Shown here in pieces: positions 10,319 through 20,255 of a stretch of 64,000 nucleotides of DNA. The translations under genes and the position numbers were made by a program. Under the pieces are notes generated by a model. It was given only the letters and a program-made list of their open reading frames with translations, had not been told where the DNA came from and made no database searches. Position 1 is the first letter of the stretch; each line of letters starts with the position of its first letter. The DNA is from Aquimarina longa SW024 (lineage in GTDB: Bacteria; Bacteroidota; Bacteroidia; Flavobacteriales; Flavobacteriaceae), in the NCBI RefSeq assembly GCF_001401755.1, contig NZ_AVQK01000025.1, forward strand, positions 62,001 through 126,000, in the 5' to 3' direction.

Positions 10319-11818
10319 TTATTTGTCTATCATTGTAACGAGCGCATCTACAATATTTCTGTCATTAGAAAGTCTTGGTAGTTTATTTTGTCCTCCTAAC
10401 TTACCAATGGATTTCATATAATTTTTAAACCCATCTCTAGGAACAACAGTAATTTTTAATGGTCTTAATATTTTTCCTTCGATTAAGTCATTATAATATG
10501 AGTTTTGTTTCCTTAGAGAATTTTCTATCTCCTGAGCCAATGTATTTATATCTTCTGGGGTTTCAACAAATTCTATAAACCACTCATGATAAGGTAATTC
10601 ATCAGTATCTGGAGTAACTTGTGGTGCTACAGTAAAATCATTAATTAATATACCTGTTGCTTCTGCTCCATCTTTAAGTGCTTGATCAACTTCCTTTCCT
10701 ATCACATGTTCTCCAAATGCCGAAATAAAGTGTTTTATTCTACCAGAAACAACTACTCTGTATGGAGAAATGCTTGTAAATACAACTGTATCCCCTACGT
10801 TATATGCCCATAATCCTGCATTGGTAGAAATCAGCATGACATAATTAACATTTTTCTCAACTTCACCAATAGTTAATCTTTTTGGATTTCCTTCAAAAAA
10901 CTCATCTGCTTTCACAAATTCATAAAACATACCTGAGTCTAATTGTAATAGCATTCCTTTTTCATTTTGTTTGTCTTGAAATGCAAAAAAACCCTCTGAT
11001 GCTGGGTATAATTCGATACCTGCTACTTTTCTTCCTATTAATTTCTCGAATGTAGCTTTATACGGTTCATAATTTACTCCCCCGTATATAAATAGTTCAA
11101 ATCCTTTAAAAAGCTCTCCTATTCTTTTGTTAGCTTTTTGTTGTAATTTCTCAAAATACATCTGCACCCATGGTGGAATACCACTAATCACAGTCATATT
11201 CTGATCTATAGTTTCTTCTACAATCGCGTCTACTTTTTGTTCCCAATCTTCAATACAATTTGTTTCCCAACTAGGCATTCTATTTTTTTGAAGATACTTA
11301 GGAACATAGTGCGCTACAATTCCTGATAGTCTTCCTAAAAAGATACCGTTCTTCTGCTCCATTTCTGGGCTTCCTTGTAAAAAAATCATCTTACCGTCTA
11401 CAAAATCAGTTTTCCCTGTTTCTTGTATATAGCATAAAATAGCATTACGTGCTGCTCTAATATGGGTTGGCATCGAATCTTTGGTTAATGGAATATATTT
11501 TGCTCCACTTGTCGTTCCTGAAGTTTTAGCAAAATACAAAGGTTTTTCTGGCCATAGCACATCACTCTCCCCATTTACAACACGATCTACATATGATTTT
11601 AACCCTTCATAATCTCGTATGGGTACATTTTTAGCAAAATCTGAATGCGTTTTAATAGCATAGAAATCATGATCTTTTCCAAAAGCAGTGTCTTTAGCTG
11701 TTTCTAATAAATTTTTAAAAACTTTTTCTTGAGTTTTTATAGGGTTTAAAGCCCATTTATCAATTTTTTTACGAATCCGATTGGCTAAAACTTTGGCTCC
11801 GATTGCTTTTAAAGACAT
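10319..11818 (-). CDS. GH3-family acyl-adenylating protein
   Basis: Member of the GH3 family, ANL-type adenylating enzymes first known from plant auxin-amino acid synthetases and common in Bacteroidota. The ATP-binding signature FAKTSGTTSGAKYIPLT is near residues 100-116. ELYPASEGFFAFQ, LWAYNVGDTVVFT and GRIKHFISAFGEHV are further conserved blocks, the last near the hinge to the small C-terminal domain. Length of 499 residues is normal for bacterial members. The bacterial substrate is unknown. It starts 6 bp after the M23 peptidase stop and precedes the DUF6909-like gene by 23 bp, so the three are likely co-transcribed. Confidence 0.85.
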   Translation of the reverse strand: MSLKAIGAKVLANRIRKKIDKWALNPIKTQEKVFKNLLETAKDTAFGKDHDFYAIKTHSDFAKNVPIRDYEGLKSYVDRVVNGESDVLWPEKPLYFAKTSGTTSGAKYIPLTKDSMPTHIRAARNAILCYIQETGKTDFVDGKMIFLQGSPEMEQKNGIFLGRLSGIVAHYVPKYLQKNRMPSWETNCIEDWEQKVDAIVEETIDQNMTVISGIPPWVQMYFEKLQQKANKRIGELFKGFELFIYGGVNYEPYKATFEKLIGRKVAGIELYPASEGFFAFQDKQNEKGMLLQLDSGMFYEFVKADEFFEGNPKRLTIGEVEKNVNYVMLISTNAGLWAYNVGDTVVFTSISPYRVVVSGRIKHFISAFGEHVIGKEVDQALKDGAEATGILINDFTVAPQVTPDTDELPYHEWFIEFVETPEDINTLAQEIENSLRKQNSYYNDLIEGKILRPLKITVVPRDGFKNYMKSIGKLGGQNKLPRLSNDRNIVDALVTMIDK

Positions 11819-11824
11819 AAGTAA

Positions 11825-12697
11825 TTATTGTTGAAAATCAATAAAATTTGATGGATCTGTAGGATATCCATCTCTCCATAATTCAAAATGTAAATGAGGT
11901 CCTGTAGATAATTCTCCTGTAGAGCCTGCTGTAGCAATTACTTCTCCTGCTTTAACCTGCTCTCCTTGTTGTTTGGTTAAAGAGGCATTATGCTTATATA
12001 TAGTAAGTAAATTATTACTGTGTTTAAGTATAATTACATGACCCGTTTCTGCGGTCCATTCAGCAAAAATTACAGTCCCTGCGGAAGCTGCTTTTACTGG
12101 TGTGTCTTTAGGAACAGCTACATCTATTCCATAATGTTTTTCATTTACATTATAAGTAGAAGTAATATTACCTTTTACTGGTGGAAACAATGAAAAATCA
12201 GAATTTGATTTTTCACTTTCAAATAAACTGTACTTATCTTCTTTTGATACTTCTTCTCTAAGTTTTATATCTTGCTCCGAAGGTTTTAGATTAACTTCTT
12301 CTGGATGTAATTTTTGGGATTGTATTGCAGAATCAATATCAAACTCTACTGTTTTTACATCTCCCGTAAGTACTTTTTTGATTGACTTATAGTATTCTTT
12401 ATTAACTCTTATTACTGATTCTAAAGAATCAGTGGTTGCAGCTAGTTTTGTTGCTCTAAGATTTAATGAAGTAGAAGAATACCCAGGTATATATTCTCTT
12501 AATGGAGTAAAGGCAATTAAAAAAGTAGTTCCTGCAATCAAAACTATTGAAGTAATAGTAAGCATTACAAAAACATTTAGCCTATTTAACTTAAATGATA
12601 TCCGCTCCTCAAAAGTATCTTCATTAAGGATAACTAAGCGATACTTATTAAGTAGCTTTTTAGTAATTTTCTTTTGTTCTTTATTCTTTTTTGCCAT
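11825..12697 (-). CDS. M23-family (LytM-type) metallopeptidase, membrane anchored
   Basis: Predicted peptidoglycan endopeptidase facing the periplasm. A Lys-rich cytoplasmic start is followed by one membrane segment near residues 41-63 and then a linker with coiled-coil character. The C-terminal LytM domain (about 165-290) shows HYGIDVA (first zinc ligands) and GPHLHFELW (the HxH motif). Both zinc motifs are intact, so it should be catalytic and not a degenerate activator of the EnvC type. It is the first gene of the long minus-strand series and has a TAnnTTTG box about 50 bp upstream. Confidence 0.9.
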   Translation of the reverse strand: MAKKNKEQKKITKKLLNKYRLVILNEDTFEERISFKLNRLNVFVMLTITSIVLIAGTTFLIAFTPLREYIPGYSSTSLNLRATKLAATTDSLESVIRVNKEYYKSIKKVLTGDVKTVEFDIDSAIQSQKLHPEEVNLKPSEQDIKLREEVSKEDKYSLFESEKSNSDFSLFPPVKGNITSTYNVNEKHYGIDVAVPKDTPVKAASAGTVIFAEWTAETGHVIILKHSNNLLTIYKHNASLTKQQGEQVKAGEVIATAGSTGELSTGPHLHFELWRDGYPTDPSNFIDFQQ

Positions 12698-12745
12698 AGA
12701 TCACACCTTCTATAGAGAATGCTATCACATCGGTATCATTAATCG

Positions 12746-12753
12746 CAAATATA
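12746..12753 (-). promoter_or_regulatory. Candidate -7 box for the M23-GH3-polysaccharide series
   Basis: On the minus strand the sequence reads TATATTTG, a match to the Bacteroidota -7 consensus TAnnTTTG, about 49 bp before the ATG at 12697. A TTG on the same strand (12778-12780) lies 24 bp away, slightly long for the -33 element. It is placed where the promoter of the M23 gene should be. Confidence 0.4.
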
Positions 12754-13080
12754 CATAATCTACTAATATGAATCCCTCAATGGGGGATTTTGCAATCAAA
12801 GATTATAGTCTTCACAAAAAGGAATAAATAAAGCTTTAGTTGATAAGAAATTAGTTGTTTTTTCTACTTCCTTATTTAAAATATTAAAAAACAAATGTTT
12901 AGCTTAAATTTCTTTGTGTAAAAAAATAACATTTGTTGTATATATTAGACAACAGCATTTATATCAAACATTTAAACCTTAACTTAATGACATTGGGAGC
13001 AATCCCATCAGAAATTTAAGCGGTATAACCTTAGATTCAGAAATATAATCACCATCTTATATCGTTAAAGGTTACTTTAA

Positions 13081-13113
13081 TTGTGTAGGTTTAATCATTT
13101 CTTACTAACTTTG
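13081..13113 (+). promoter_or_regulatory. Candidate promoter of tatA
   Basis: TTG at 13081-13083 and TAACTTTG at 13106-13113 fit the Bacteroidota sigma-ABfr consensus (TTG, spacer of about 19-22, TAnnTTTG) with a 22-bp spacer. The box ends 19 bp before the tatA ATG, a short but plausible leader. Confidence 0.5.
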
Positions 13114-13132
13114 TACTCTAATAGTTAAGATC

Positions 13133-13324
13133 ATGATATTATCTAGTATATTTTTAGGAATGATTGGCCCATGGCAAATTGCTTTAATTGTAGGAGCTTT
13201 ATTACTTTTATTTGGAGGAAAGAAAATCCCTGAATTAATGAGAGGGCTTGGTAGTGGTATAAAAGAATTTAAGGATGCTACAAAAGAAGAGGAAGAGGAT
13301 CCTAAAATTGATGAGAAAAAATAA
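13133..13324 (+). CDS. tatA: Twin-arginine translocase subunit TatA/TatE
   Basis: A 63-residue protein with the standard TatA plan: an N-terminal membrane helix ([19 protein letters not shown]), the conserved FGGKKIPEL hinge, and an amphipathic helix ([18 protein letters not shown]) followed by an acidic tail. It forms the size-variable pore of the Tat pathway in the inner membrane. It stands alone here, without tatC. It is followed by a perfect palindrome that can terminate both this gene and the convergent tex gene. Confidence 0.93.
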   Translation: MILSSIFLGMIGPWQIALIVGALLLLFGGKKIPELMRGLGSGIKEFKDATKEEEEDPKIDEKK

Positions 13325-13341
13325 TTTTTATATTTACATAA

Positions 13342-13393
13342 TTTTATAACAGAAGAACCCAATTCATATGAATTGGGTTCTTCTGTTATAAAA
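13342..13393. terminator. Bidirectional terminator between tatA and tex
   Basis: A perfect 52-bp palindrome: each 26-nt arm starts TTTTATAACAGAAGAACCC and ends AATTCAT, with CATATG at the centre. The flanking A/T tracts give a U-run on both strands. Position between the convergent tatA (ends 13324) and tex (ends 13404) makes it a shared terminator. Confidence 0.9.
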
Positions 13394-13403
13394 TATCGAG
13401 GTG

Positions 13404-15530
13404 TTAATCAATTAAAGAAAGTTGAATTCTCTTTCTACTTATATCAACCTCTATTACAGTTACTTTAAGGTGTTGATTTAATTTCACTATAGTATTCACA
13501 TCACTAATAAATTCGTTTGCTAATTTTGAAATATGAATTAATCCACTTTCTTTTATTCCTATATCTACAAAACAGCCAAAGTTTGTAATATTGTTTACAA
13601 TCCCTGGTAATTTCATTCCTGTTTTGATATCTGCTATCGTTTTTACATTAGGATCAAACTGAAATATCTTGGCTTTTTTTCTGGGATCTACACCTGGTTT
13701 TTCTAGTTCTTTTACAATGTCTGTTAGTGTAGGAATTCCAACTTCGTCAGTCACATACTGTTGTATTATAATGTTTTTAATTACTTCTTTATTACCTATT
13801 AATTCACTAACAGGAACTCCTACATCTTTTGCCATTTTAGAAACTAGCTTATATCGTTCTGGATGTACTGCTGAGTTATCTAATGGGTTTTTAGGGCTTG
13901 TAATTCTAAGAAATGCTGCCGCTTGTTCAAAAGCTTTTCCTCCTAGTCTTGGTACTTTTTTTAATTCATCACGAGATTCTAATGCTCCATGTTCTGATCG
14001 ATACGCTACAATATTCTCTGCTAATTTCTCTCCAATCCCCGATACATAACTTAATAATGGAACACTTGCCGTATTTACATTAATCCCTACACTATTTACA
14101 CAACTCATTACCACAGTATCCAACTCATGCTTAAGTTTGGTTTGATCTACATCGTGTTGATACTGTCCTACTCCTATAGATTTAGCATCAATTTTCACCA
14201 ATTCTGCAAGTGGATCTGCAAGCCTTCGTCCTATCGATACTGCACCTCGTACGGTAATATCATAGTTAGGAAACTCTGCTCTGGCTATTTTGGATGCAGA
14301 ATATATAGATGCACCACTTTCATTAACCATAAATACCTGAATAGGGCTCTCAAAAGGAATTTTCTTAATAAATGCTTCTGTTTCTCTAGCTGCAGTACCA
14401 TTACCAATTGCAACCACTTCTATCTTATACGCATTGACCAGAGACCGAATTTTTTTAATTGCTACCGTAGTCTCGCGTTGTGGAGGGTGAGGATAAATAT
14501 TCTCATTATGTAATAAATCTCCCTGTTTATCAAGACAAACGACTTTACATCCTGATTTAAAACCAGGATCCAAAGCTAATATTCTTTTCTGTCCTAAAGG
14601 AGAGGCTAATAGTAATTGTTGTAGGTTTTGTGCAAATACTTTGATTGCATTATCATCTGCCTTTTCTTTAGATTGATTTAATGCTTCTGTAGCCATTGCT
14701 GGGGCTAATAATCGTTTATATGCATCAGAGATTGCTAAAAATATATGATCCGTACAAGGTGCTATATTTGTTTTAATCATGATATCATCTATGATATCTA
14801 GCGCATCATTTTCAGGAACCGTAATCTTTACACGTACTACTTTTTCTTTTTCGGCTCTTAATATCGCTAATAAACGATGTGACGGACATTTATGCAACGG
14901 TTCTTCCCAATCAAAATACTGTTGGTATTTCTGTGAATCTTCTTCCTCTTTTTTTGTTTTAATTACCGTAGAGGTTATTGTAGCTTTACGCTGATATAAC
15001 CTCCGTAATCTAGTTCTAATCTTTTCATCTTCATTAATCCATTCTGCAATTATGTCTCTTGCCCCCTGAAGAGCCATATCTTCATTAAGGATGGTATCAT
15101 TTAAGTATTGTGAAGCTACAAAAAAGACTTCTTCTTCTCTTTGCTGCATAATAATCTTAGCCAATGGTTCTAATCCTTGTTCTTTGGCAACGGTTGCTTT
15201 TGTTTTTCTTTTTTTCTTATAGGGTAAATATAAATCTTCTACTGCAGTAAGTGTCTGTGCAGATCGTATCCGTTTCTCTAATTCTGTTGTTAAAACTCCT
15301 TGTTCTTTTATTACTACTAGTACACTTTCTTTTCTTTTTTCTAATACTTCAAAAGCGGTTTTATATTTTACAATTTCACCAATAACAACCTCATCAAGAT
15401 CTCCTGTCATTTCTTTACGATATCTCGCAATAAATGGAATGGTAGCCCCATCATCTAAGAGAGAGGTAGTTTTAATAATTTGTTTTTCAGAAATAGAAAC
15501 ATGCTTAGCTATAAACGAAACAATACTCAT
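13404..15530 (-). CDS. tex: Tex-family RNA-binding transcription accessory protein
   Basis: Nucleic-acid-binding protein of the Tex family. The 708 residues give the usual order: an N-terminal helical Tex domain with IPFIARYRKE near 32, a YqgF/RNase H-like domain (KRILALDPGFKSGCK near 318), helix-hairpin-helix elements (VSGIGEKLAENIV and RLGGKAFEQAAAFLRI, about 495-560) and a C-terminal S1 domain (GMKLPGIVNNITNFGCFVDIG, about 635-705). Length is slightly below the E. coli homologue (773). It is transcribed alone and converges on tatA. Confidence 0.93.
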   Translation of the reverse strand: MSIVSFIAKHVSISEKQIIKTTSLLDDGATIPFIARYRKEMTGDLDEVVIGEIVKYKTAFEVLEKRKESVLVVIKEQGVLTTELEKRIRSAQTLTAVEDLYLPYKKKRKTKATVAKEQGLEPLAKIIMQQREEEVFFVASQYLNDTILNEDMALQGARDIIAEWINEDEKIRTRLRRLYQRKATITSTVIKTKKEEEDSQKYQQYFDWEEPLHKCPSHRLLAILRAEKEKVVRVKITVPENDALDIIDDIMIKTNIAPCTDHIFLAISDAYKRLLAPAMATEALNQSKEKADDNAIKVFAQNLQQLLLASPLGQKRILALDPGFKSGCKVVCLDKQGDLLHNENIYPHPPQRETTVAIKKIRSLVNAYKIEVVAIGNGTAARETEAFIKKIPFESPIQVFMVNESGASIYSASKIARAEFPNYDITVRGAVSIGRRLADPLAELVKIDAKSIGVGQYQHDVDQTKLKHELDTVVMSCVNSVGINVNTASVPLLSYVSGIGEKLAENIVAYRSEHGALESRDELKKVPRLGGKAFEQAAAFLRITSPKNPLDNSAVHPERYKLVSKMAKDVGVPVSELIGNKEVIKNIIIQQYVTDEVGIPTLTDIVKELEKPGVDPRKKAKIFQFDPNVKTIADIKTGMKLPGIVNNITNFGCFVDIGIKESGLIHISKLANEFISDVNTIVKLNQHLKVTVIEVDISRKRIQLSLID

Positions 15531-15703
15531 ATAAGTCTTTTTTTGGAATCGATAAATATACTGTCTAATTCAAAACATTATTTTATCCTTAAGAAAAAGT
15601 TTTCTACAATCTAAAAATGAATGATATTCATTTAATAAAAACTAGACACAAATACGTGTATCTACTATCCATTGAAATTTTATTTAATACTATGTTAGAA
15701 GAA

Positions 15704-16696
15704 CTATTGAAACTTCACCGTTTTCATAATAGCTTCTAGTTCAAACATATTATCTCTTTTGCTTATTGAAGGAGCAAATACAAAACCTTCTAGGATAATT
15801 AATCTATTATTAGGAGTATCTTCTATTACATAATTTACAAAAGGCCCTGCCATAAAACGATCTTTTATTTCCCAGGTTCCTTTAGTTTCAAATGTAAATT
15901 TATTATCTAATTTAGTTTTATATAGGTAAGGTGCGTATGCTTCTTCTGTAATAAAATTACCTACTCCGGATGTAGGGATTTTTATCTTACCAATAGAATC
16001 TCTCATTTTTATAATACTAGAAACGGTATTAGAATCTTTAGAGACTGTTCCTAATGGTAATTCATAGATCAATAGATTCATACTTCCTTGAGAAATTGTT
16101 TTTCGTATCCAGAAAAATTTATCTTCTTCGACTGCTATGCGATATGCTGAGGGAATCAATACATTAATTCCTAGTTTTTCTTGTAGTTGTGGGATTTTCT
16201 CCAAAGACTTTTTTATTCGCCTTTGTTTTTCTTTGGTTTCTGTAGTTTTATATTTTGAAACGATTGTTTCGTAATATTTTAGAAGGGTATTAATAATCTC
16301 ATCATCAGTATTTCCAGAAATTACAATACCTAACTGTGGAGTTGCAAACTTATTAATAAGCACTTTATAACTATCGCTTTTTGTCTTCTCTTTTTTAATC
16401 CAAAGAAATGTACGGTTTTTTCTTGCTATACCAGAAAAAACTTCTTCTGGAATTTGACGTATCGAAAAGATAGGTTCTTCCTGTGGCAATCCTGGCACCT
16501 CTGCTCCAAAGTATTTTCTGATAGTATCACCAACATTACCTTTCCATAGTTCATTACTAATTGCTATAGAAAGTTCATTTATTCTTCCTACAGAGTGCGC
16601 CATAGATCCCTTAATCCTAGGTTTCTTATCTTTCTTAGTCTCTGTGCAACTAATGATACACAATAAACAAATAATTGCAAATGATAATTTTCTCAT
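15704..16696 (-). CDS. DUF4837-family lipoprotein
   Basis: A 330-residue lipoprotein with a signal sequence ending in a lipobox (LLCIISC, Cys at about residue 17), so it should be lipid-anchored in the envelope. I recognise the rest as DUF4837, a family restricted to Bacteroidota with no known function. It starts 20 bp after the stop of the MltD-like gene and is likely co-transcribed with it, which would place it in envelope or cell-wall maintenance. No catalytic motif was seen. Confidence 0.8.
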   Translation of the reverse strand: MRKLSFAIICLLCIISCTETKKDKKPRIKGSMAHSVGRINELSIAISNELWKGNVGDTIRKYFGAEVPGLPQEEPIFSIRQIPEEVFSGIARKNRTFLWIKKEKTKSDSYKVLINKFATPQLGIVISGNTDDEIINTLLKYYETIVSKYKTTETKEKQRRIKKSLEKIPQLQEKLGINVLIPSAYRIAVEEDKFFWIRKTISQGSMNLLIYELPLGTVSKDSNTVSSIIKMRDSIGKIKIPTSGVGNFITEEAYAPYLYKTKLDNKFTFETKGTWEIKDRFMAGPFVNYVIEDTPNNRLIILEGFVFAPSISKRDNMFELEAIMKTVKFQ

Positions 16697-16716
16697 AAGA
16701 TGATGCTATTTAGTGA

Positions 16717-18351
16717 TTATGATTTCGAAATTTTCAATTTCATCCCTGGTTTTATACCACTACCACTAATATCGTTCCATTTTTTAAGATTCTCGACAGA
16801 TATGCCTTTTAATTTTTGAGAAATACTCCATAGGGTATCTCCTGTTTTAACAGTATAGGTTTCTGAATGGCTATTATTAACCACTTTAGTTACTGTTTTA
16901 GTCGTCTTATTAGATTGATGCACTATAGGTTTACGAGGGTGAATCGTAAGACGTTGCCCTATTCTTAGGTTATTACTTCGCAAGCCGTTCCATCTTTTAA
17001 TCTGGCTTACTCTAACGCCATATTTTCTAGCAATTTTTCCTAGATAATCACCACTACGAACCCGATATCGGATTCGATCATTAGCCTCAAAATATTTAGG
17101 CATTGGTTTTTCTCGCTTATCAAATTCTGCTTTAGCTAAAGTATATATTTGATCTTCATTGGCTACAAAAGATCCTATCTTATCCAATGGCAATCGTAGT
17201 ACATAATCTTCATCTTTTATATTAGGAATAATATCTAGCTTATAAGAAGGATTTAAAAATTGTAACTCTTCTATATCAATATTCATATATTCTGATACTT
17301 GATCTAATGAGATCATTTGTTTTACTCGTATTGTATCAGTTTCAAAATATGCAAACTTAGGTTTTCTTGGCTTAAAATTATGCTTATCTGCATATTCAAA
17401 AATATACATCGTAGCCAAAAAAGCAGGTAAATATCCTGCAGTTTCTCTAGGGAGATTATGTCTAATATTCCAATAATTTCTATATCCCCCACTACGACGA
17501 ATAGCTTTAGTTACATTTCCTGGTCCAGAATTATATGATGCTAATGCAAGATCCCAATCTCCAAATATTTTATATAAATTCGCTAAGTACTTGCATGCTG
17601 CTTTGGTTGCCATAATAGGGTCCATACGCTCATCTACATAAGAACTTACCTCTAAACCAAACATCTTACCAGTTCCAAACATAAATTGCCATAATCCTGT
17701 AGCTCCTACTCTAGATTTTGCTCTGGGTTTAAGAGCCGATTCTACAATAGCTAAATATTTAATTTCTAATGGAATGTTTTGATTATCTAATTCTGTTTCG
17801 AACAAGGGAAAATAAAACTCACTCAGTGCCATTAATCGCTCTAAGTGTTTATGACGATTTTTTAAGTATCTCTTAATCACACTCTCTAATGCAGGATTAT
17901 AGGCTACATTAAAAGGAGTTCGTGTATTCAATTCTGCTAATCGTGCCTTTAGTGTATCTGTAGGAAGATCAACATAGGGTACTGGTTCATACTCTAGTTC
18001 TCTAACCGATTTATAGATCGTATCATATAGAGAAGAATTATATAATTCTTCTTTCCATAGAGAATCTAATTCTGCCATCTTAGGATAATCATTCGCTACA
18101 TATACTGTGCTATCCTTTATACTTGTTAACCCTATAGTAGTCGTTTGTAATTCTCCTATCGGTTTAATAATCTGAGTAGTATCTACTACAGTAACCTGTT
18201 CTTGCTGTAAACCTATATTTTCTTGAAGCAAAATTTCTTTATGCTCCTTATTCTCATCAGGTGATTGATTTTGTTGTACTGTTTCTTGCCCCATTAAGGA
18301 AGCTGAAAGGAATAAAAAAGAAAGAAATACTGAGCAATAGTTCATCATCAT
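16717..18351 (-). CDS. mltD: Membrane-bound lytic murein transglycosylase D-like protein (SLT + two LysM)
   Basis: Cleaves peptidoglycan glycan strands with formation of 1,6-anhydro ends. Of 544 residues, the first about 20 form a signal peptide, followed by an acidic linker. The SLT domain (about 195-330) has the catalytic Glu in IVESALKPRAKSRVGATGLW and the family signature ALASYNSGPGNVTKA. Two LysM modules follow: YRVRSGDYLGKIARKYG (about 430-475) and YTVKTGDTLWSISQKLKG (about 498-541). The architecture is that of MltD. A run of three Met codons opens the frame, so the exact start is uncertain by two residues. Confidence 0.92.
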   Translation of the reverse strand: MMMNYCSVFLSFLFLSASLMGQETVQQNQSPDENKEHKEILLQENIGLQQEQVTVVDTTQIIKPIGELQTTTIGLTSIKDSTVYVANDYPKMAELDSLWKEELYNSSLYDTIYKSVRELEYEPVPYVDLPTDTLKARLAELNTRTPFNVAYNPALESVIKRYLKNRHKHLERLMALSEFYFPLFETELDNQNIPLEIKYLAIVESALKPRAKSRVGATGLWQFMFGTGKMFGLEVSSYVDERMDPIMATKAACKYLANLYKIFGDWDLALASYNSGPGNVTKAIRRSGGYRNYWNIRHNLPRETAGYLPAFLATMYIFEYADKHNFKPRKPKFAYFETDTIRVKQMISLDQVSEYMNIDIEELQFLNPSYKLDIIPNIKDEDYVLRLPLDKIGSFVANEDQIYTLAKAEFDKREKPMPKYFEANDRIRYRVRSGDYLGKIARKYGVRVSQIKRWNGLRSNNLRIGQRLTIHPRKPIVHQSNKTTKTVTKVVNNSHSETYTVKTGDTLWSISQKLKGISVENLKKWNDISGSGIKPGMKLKISKS

Positions 18352-18479
18352 ATAAATACATTTACTTATAAATTTTTCAAAAAATTTGGGAGGTTTACTA
18401 TTTTGTTTTCTGTAGTATGAATACTAACAAAGGCGAAAATCGCACTTTTTTTTGTAAACCACAAACAATCAAAGCGTTA

Positions 18480-18523
18480 AAAACACAAAAAAACCAGTTA
18501 AAAAACTGATTTTTTTGTGTTTT
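18480..18523 (-). terminator. Rho-independent terminator of pgk
   Basis: Twenty-nucleotide arms at 18480-18499 and 18504-18523 separated by AAAA. They pair fully except for one G-U, and the arm itself carries long A/T tracts. It lies 33 bp beyond the pgk stop. Confidence 0.85.
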
Positions 18524-18555
18524 CGTAAGAAATACATGTTTTCTTACAAGTTATA

Positions 18556-19743
18556 TTATTCTTCTATTGCTGCAATCCCTGGTAATGTTTTACCCTCTAA
18601 GCTTTCTAACATCGCTCCACCTCCTGTAGAAACATAACTTACTTTATTACCAAATCCAAACTGTTTTACCGCTGCTACAGAGTCTCCTCCTCCTACAAGA
18701 GAGAACGCTCCTTTTTCTGTAGCTTCAGCAATGGAGTGTCCTAAAGCTATAGTTCCTTTAGCAAAGTTTTCCATTTCAAAAACTCCTAGAGGTCCATTCC
18801 ATAAAATAGTCTTTGATTTTAGGATTACATCATGAAAGTTTTTCATTGTTTCTGGTCCTGCATCAAGTCCCTGCCAGTTATCTGGGATCGTATCTACATC
18901 AATAACCTTAGTATTTGCATTATTATCAAAAGCATCTGCTCCCAACACATCTACAGGAAGATGAATTTGCACTCCTTTTTCTGCTGCTTTTTTCAAAATA
19001 TCTAAGGCTAGCTCTTGCTTATCATCCTCGCATATAGAACCTCCTATTTGTCCTCCTTTTGCTTTGATAAACGTATAGGTCATTCCTCCACCAATAATTA
19101 AATGGTCTACCTTATCAAGAATATTTTCTATAATCGTAATTTTTGAAGATACTTTAGACCCTCCTAAAACAGCAGTAATTGGTTTTTCTCCACTTTTTAA
19201 GACCTTTTCTATACTATCAATTTCTTTTGCCAATAAACTACCAAAACATTTATGCTTTGGAAAAAATTGTGCTACAATAGTCGTAGAAGCATGTGCTCTA
19301 TGGGCTGTACCAAAGGCGTCATTAACATAGATATCTCCTAGTTTTGATAATTGCTCTGCAAAAGCAACATCTCCATCTGTTTCATTAGAATGAAATCTTA
19401 AATTCTCTAGTAATAAAACCTCTCCTGGATTTAATGCTGCAACGGCATCTTCTGCCTTCTGACCTACACAATTATCCACATACTTCACTTGCACACCAAC
19501 AGTATCAGCAACCTTATCCACAATATGTCGTAATGAAAATTCATCTTGTACTCCTTTTGGTCTACCTAAGTGAGACATTAAAACGGCACTTCCACCATCT
19601 TCTAGCACTTTAATTATAGTTGGTTTCGCTGCTTGAATTCTAGTATCATCTGTTACTTCAAATTTTTCATTTAAGGGTACATTAAAATCTACTCGGATTA
19701 ATGCTTTTTTATTTTCAAAATTAAAATCGTTAATTGTCTTCAT
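18556..19743 (-). CDS. pgk: Phosphoglycerate kinase
   Basis: Glycolytic enzyme transferring phosphate between 1,3-bisphosphoglycerate and ADP. The 395 residues include [51 protein letters not shown] and the C-terminal GGGDSVAAV nucleotide-binding loop, all in normal order. Monocistronic, with its own strong terminator. No unusual features. Confidence 0.98.
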   Translation of the reverse strand: MKTINDFNFENKKALIRVDFNVPLNEKFEVTDDTRIQAAKPTIIKVLEDGGSAVLMSHLGRPKGVQDEFSLRHIVDKVADTVGVQVKYVDNCVGQKAEDAVAALNPGEVLLLENLRFHSNETDGDVAFAEQLSKLGDIYVNDAFGTAHRAHASTTIVAQFFPKHKCFGSLLAKEIDSIEKVLKSGEKPITAVLGGSKVSSKITIIENILDKVDHLIIGGGMTYTFIKAKGGQIGGSICEDDKQELALDILKKAAEKGVQIHLPVDVLGADAFDNNANTKVIDVDTIPDNWQGLDAGPETMKNFHDVILKSKTILWNGPLGVFEMENFAKGTIALGHSIAEATEKGAFSLVGGGDSVAAVKQFGFGNKVSYVSTGGGAMLESLEGKTLPGIAAIEE

Positions 19744-20078
19744 ATCGGTGGATTGGTTTTCATGAACGAAAATAATTCTATTTCGTCAAAAACATTGAAA
19801 TCTGATAGAAAAATTGTCTGAAACCTAACCTAAATTTTCACTTTTATTAAATTTTTAGAAAAAAAGCTATTTAAATAAAAGAATCGTACTCTAATTATGG
19901 TCAATACTATTTTATCGTTTTTTTATAATTATAAGGTTTCAGAAAGGTTATAATAAATACAGTATGCTTTTATATCCCCGAAGATACAACTGGAATATAA
20001 AATGAATTCTTTGGGGATAAGTTTATATTAAAAAAAATATTTCTATCTTGTATCTGTAAAAACATAAAGCAACTAATT
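19744..20078. other. Divergent intergenic region upstream of pgk
   Basis: A 335-bp AT-rich stretch between pgk (minus) and the small membrane protein gene (plus). It should contain both promoters, but I could not find a convincing TTG/TAnnTTTG pair on either strand. No gene, RNA or repeat was seen. Confidence 0.5.
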
Positions 20079-20255
20079 ATGAGTAATTTATCTGCACAAA
20101 CACCAAAAAAAACTACAGTAATTATTAGTCTTGTACTTATTCTTTTAGGTCTTTTTGGTTCGCACATTCATCCTATATTGATAGAAAACAGTACTTGGCT
20201 TTTATTAGGGGGGTATGTATTTCTGCTGTTAGGTGTTTATTTAAAAGGGTTATAA
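20079..20255 (+). CDS. Small two-helix membrane protein (58 aa)
   Basis: An ATG at 20079 opens a 58-codon frame ending TAA at 20255. After a hydrophilic start (MSNLSAQTPKKT) come two hydrophobic segments, residues about 13-30 (VIISLVLILLGLFGSHI) and about 39-55 (TWLLLGGYVFLLLGVYL), then a short KGL tail. The composition and the tidy ending make it a real small inner-membrane protein. I recall similar short proteins in related genomes but know no function. It precedes holB by about 220 bp on the same strand. Confidence 0.7.
   Translation: MSNLSAQTPKKTTVIISLVLILLGLFGSHIHPILIENSTWLLLGGYVFLLLGVYLKGL

Larger units (their letters stand above)
12698..13132. other. Divergent intergenic region between the M23 gene and tatA
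   Basis: A 435-bp AT-rich region separating two divergently transcribed units. Apart from the two candidate promoter boxes (12746-12753 minus, 13106-13113 plus) and a small AATCCC/GGGATT hairpin near 12771-12789, I see no gene, RNA or repeat here. Confidence 0.6.

Noticed and set aside
14127-14513. 128-codon plus-strand frame opposite tex, and similar frames opposite glnS and the S8 protease
   Set aside because: Shadows of strongly supported genes on the other strand.
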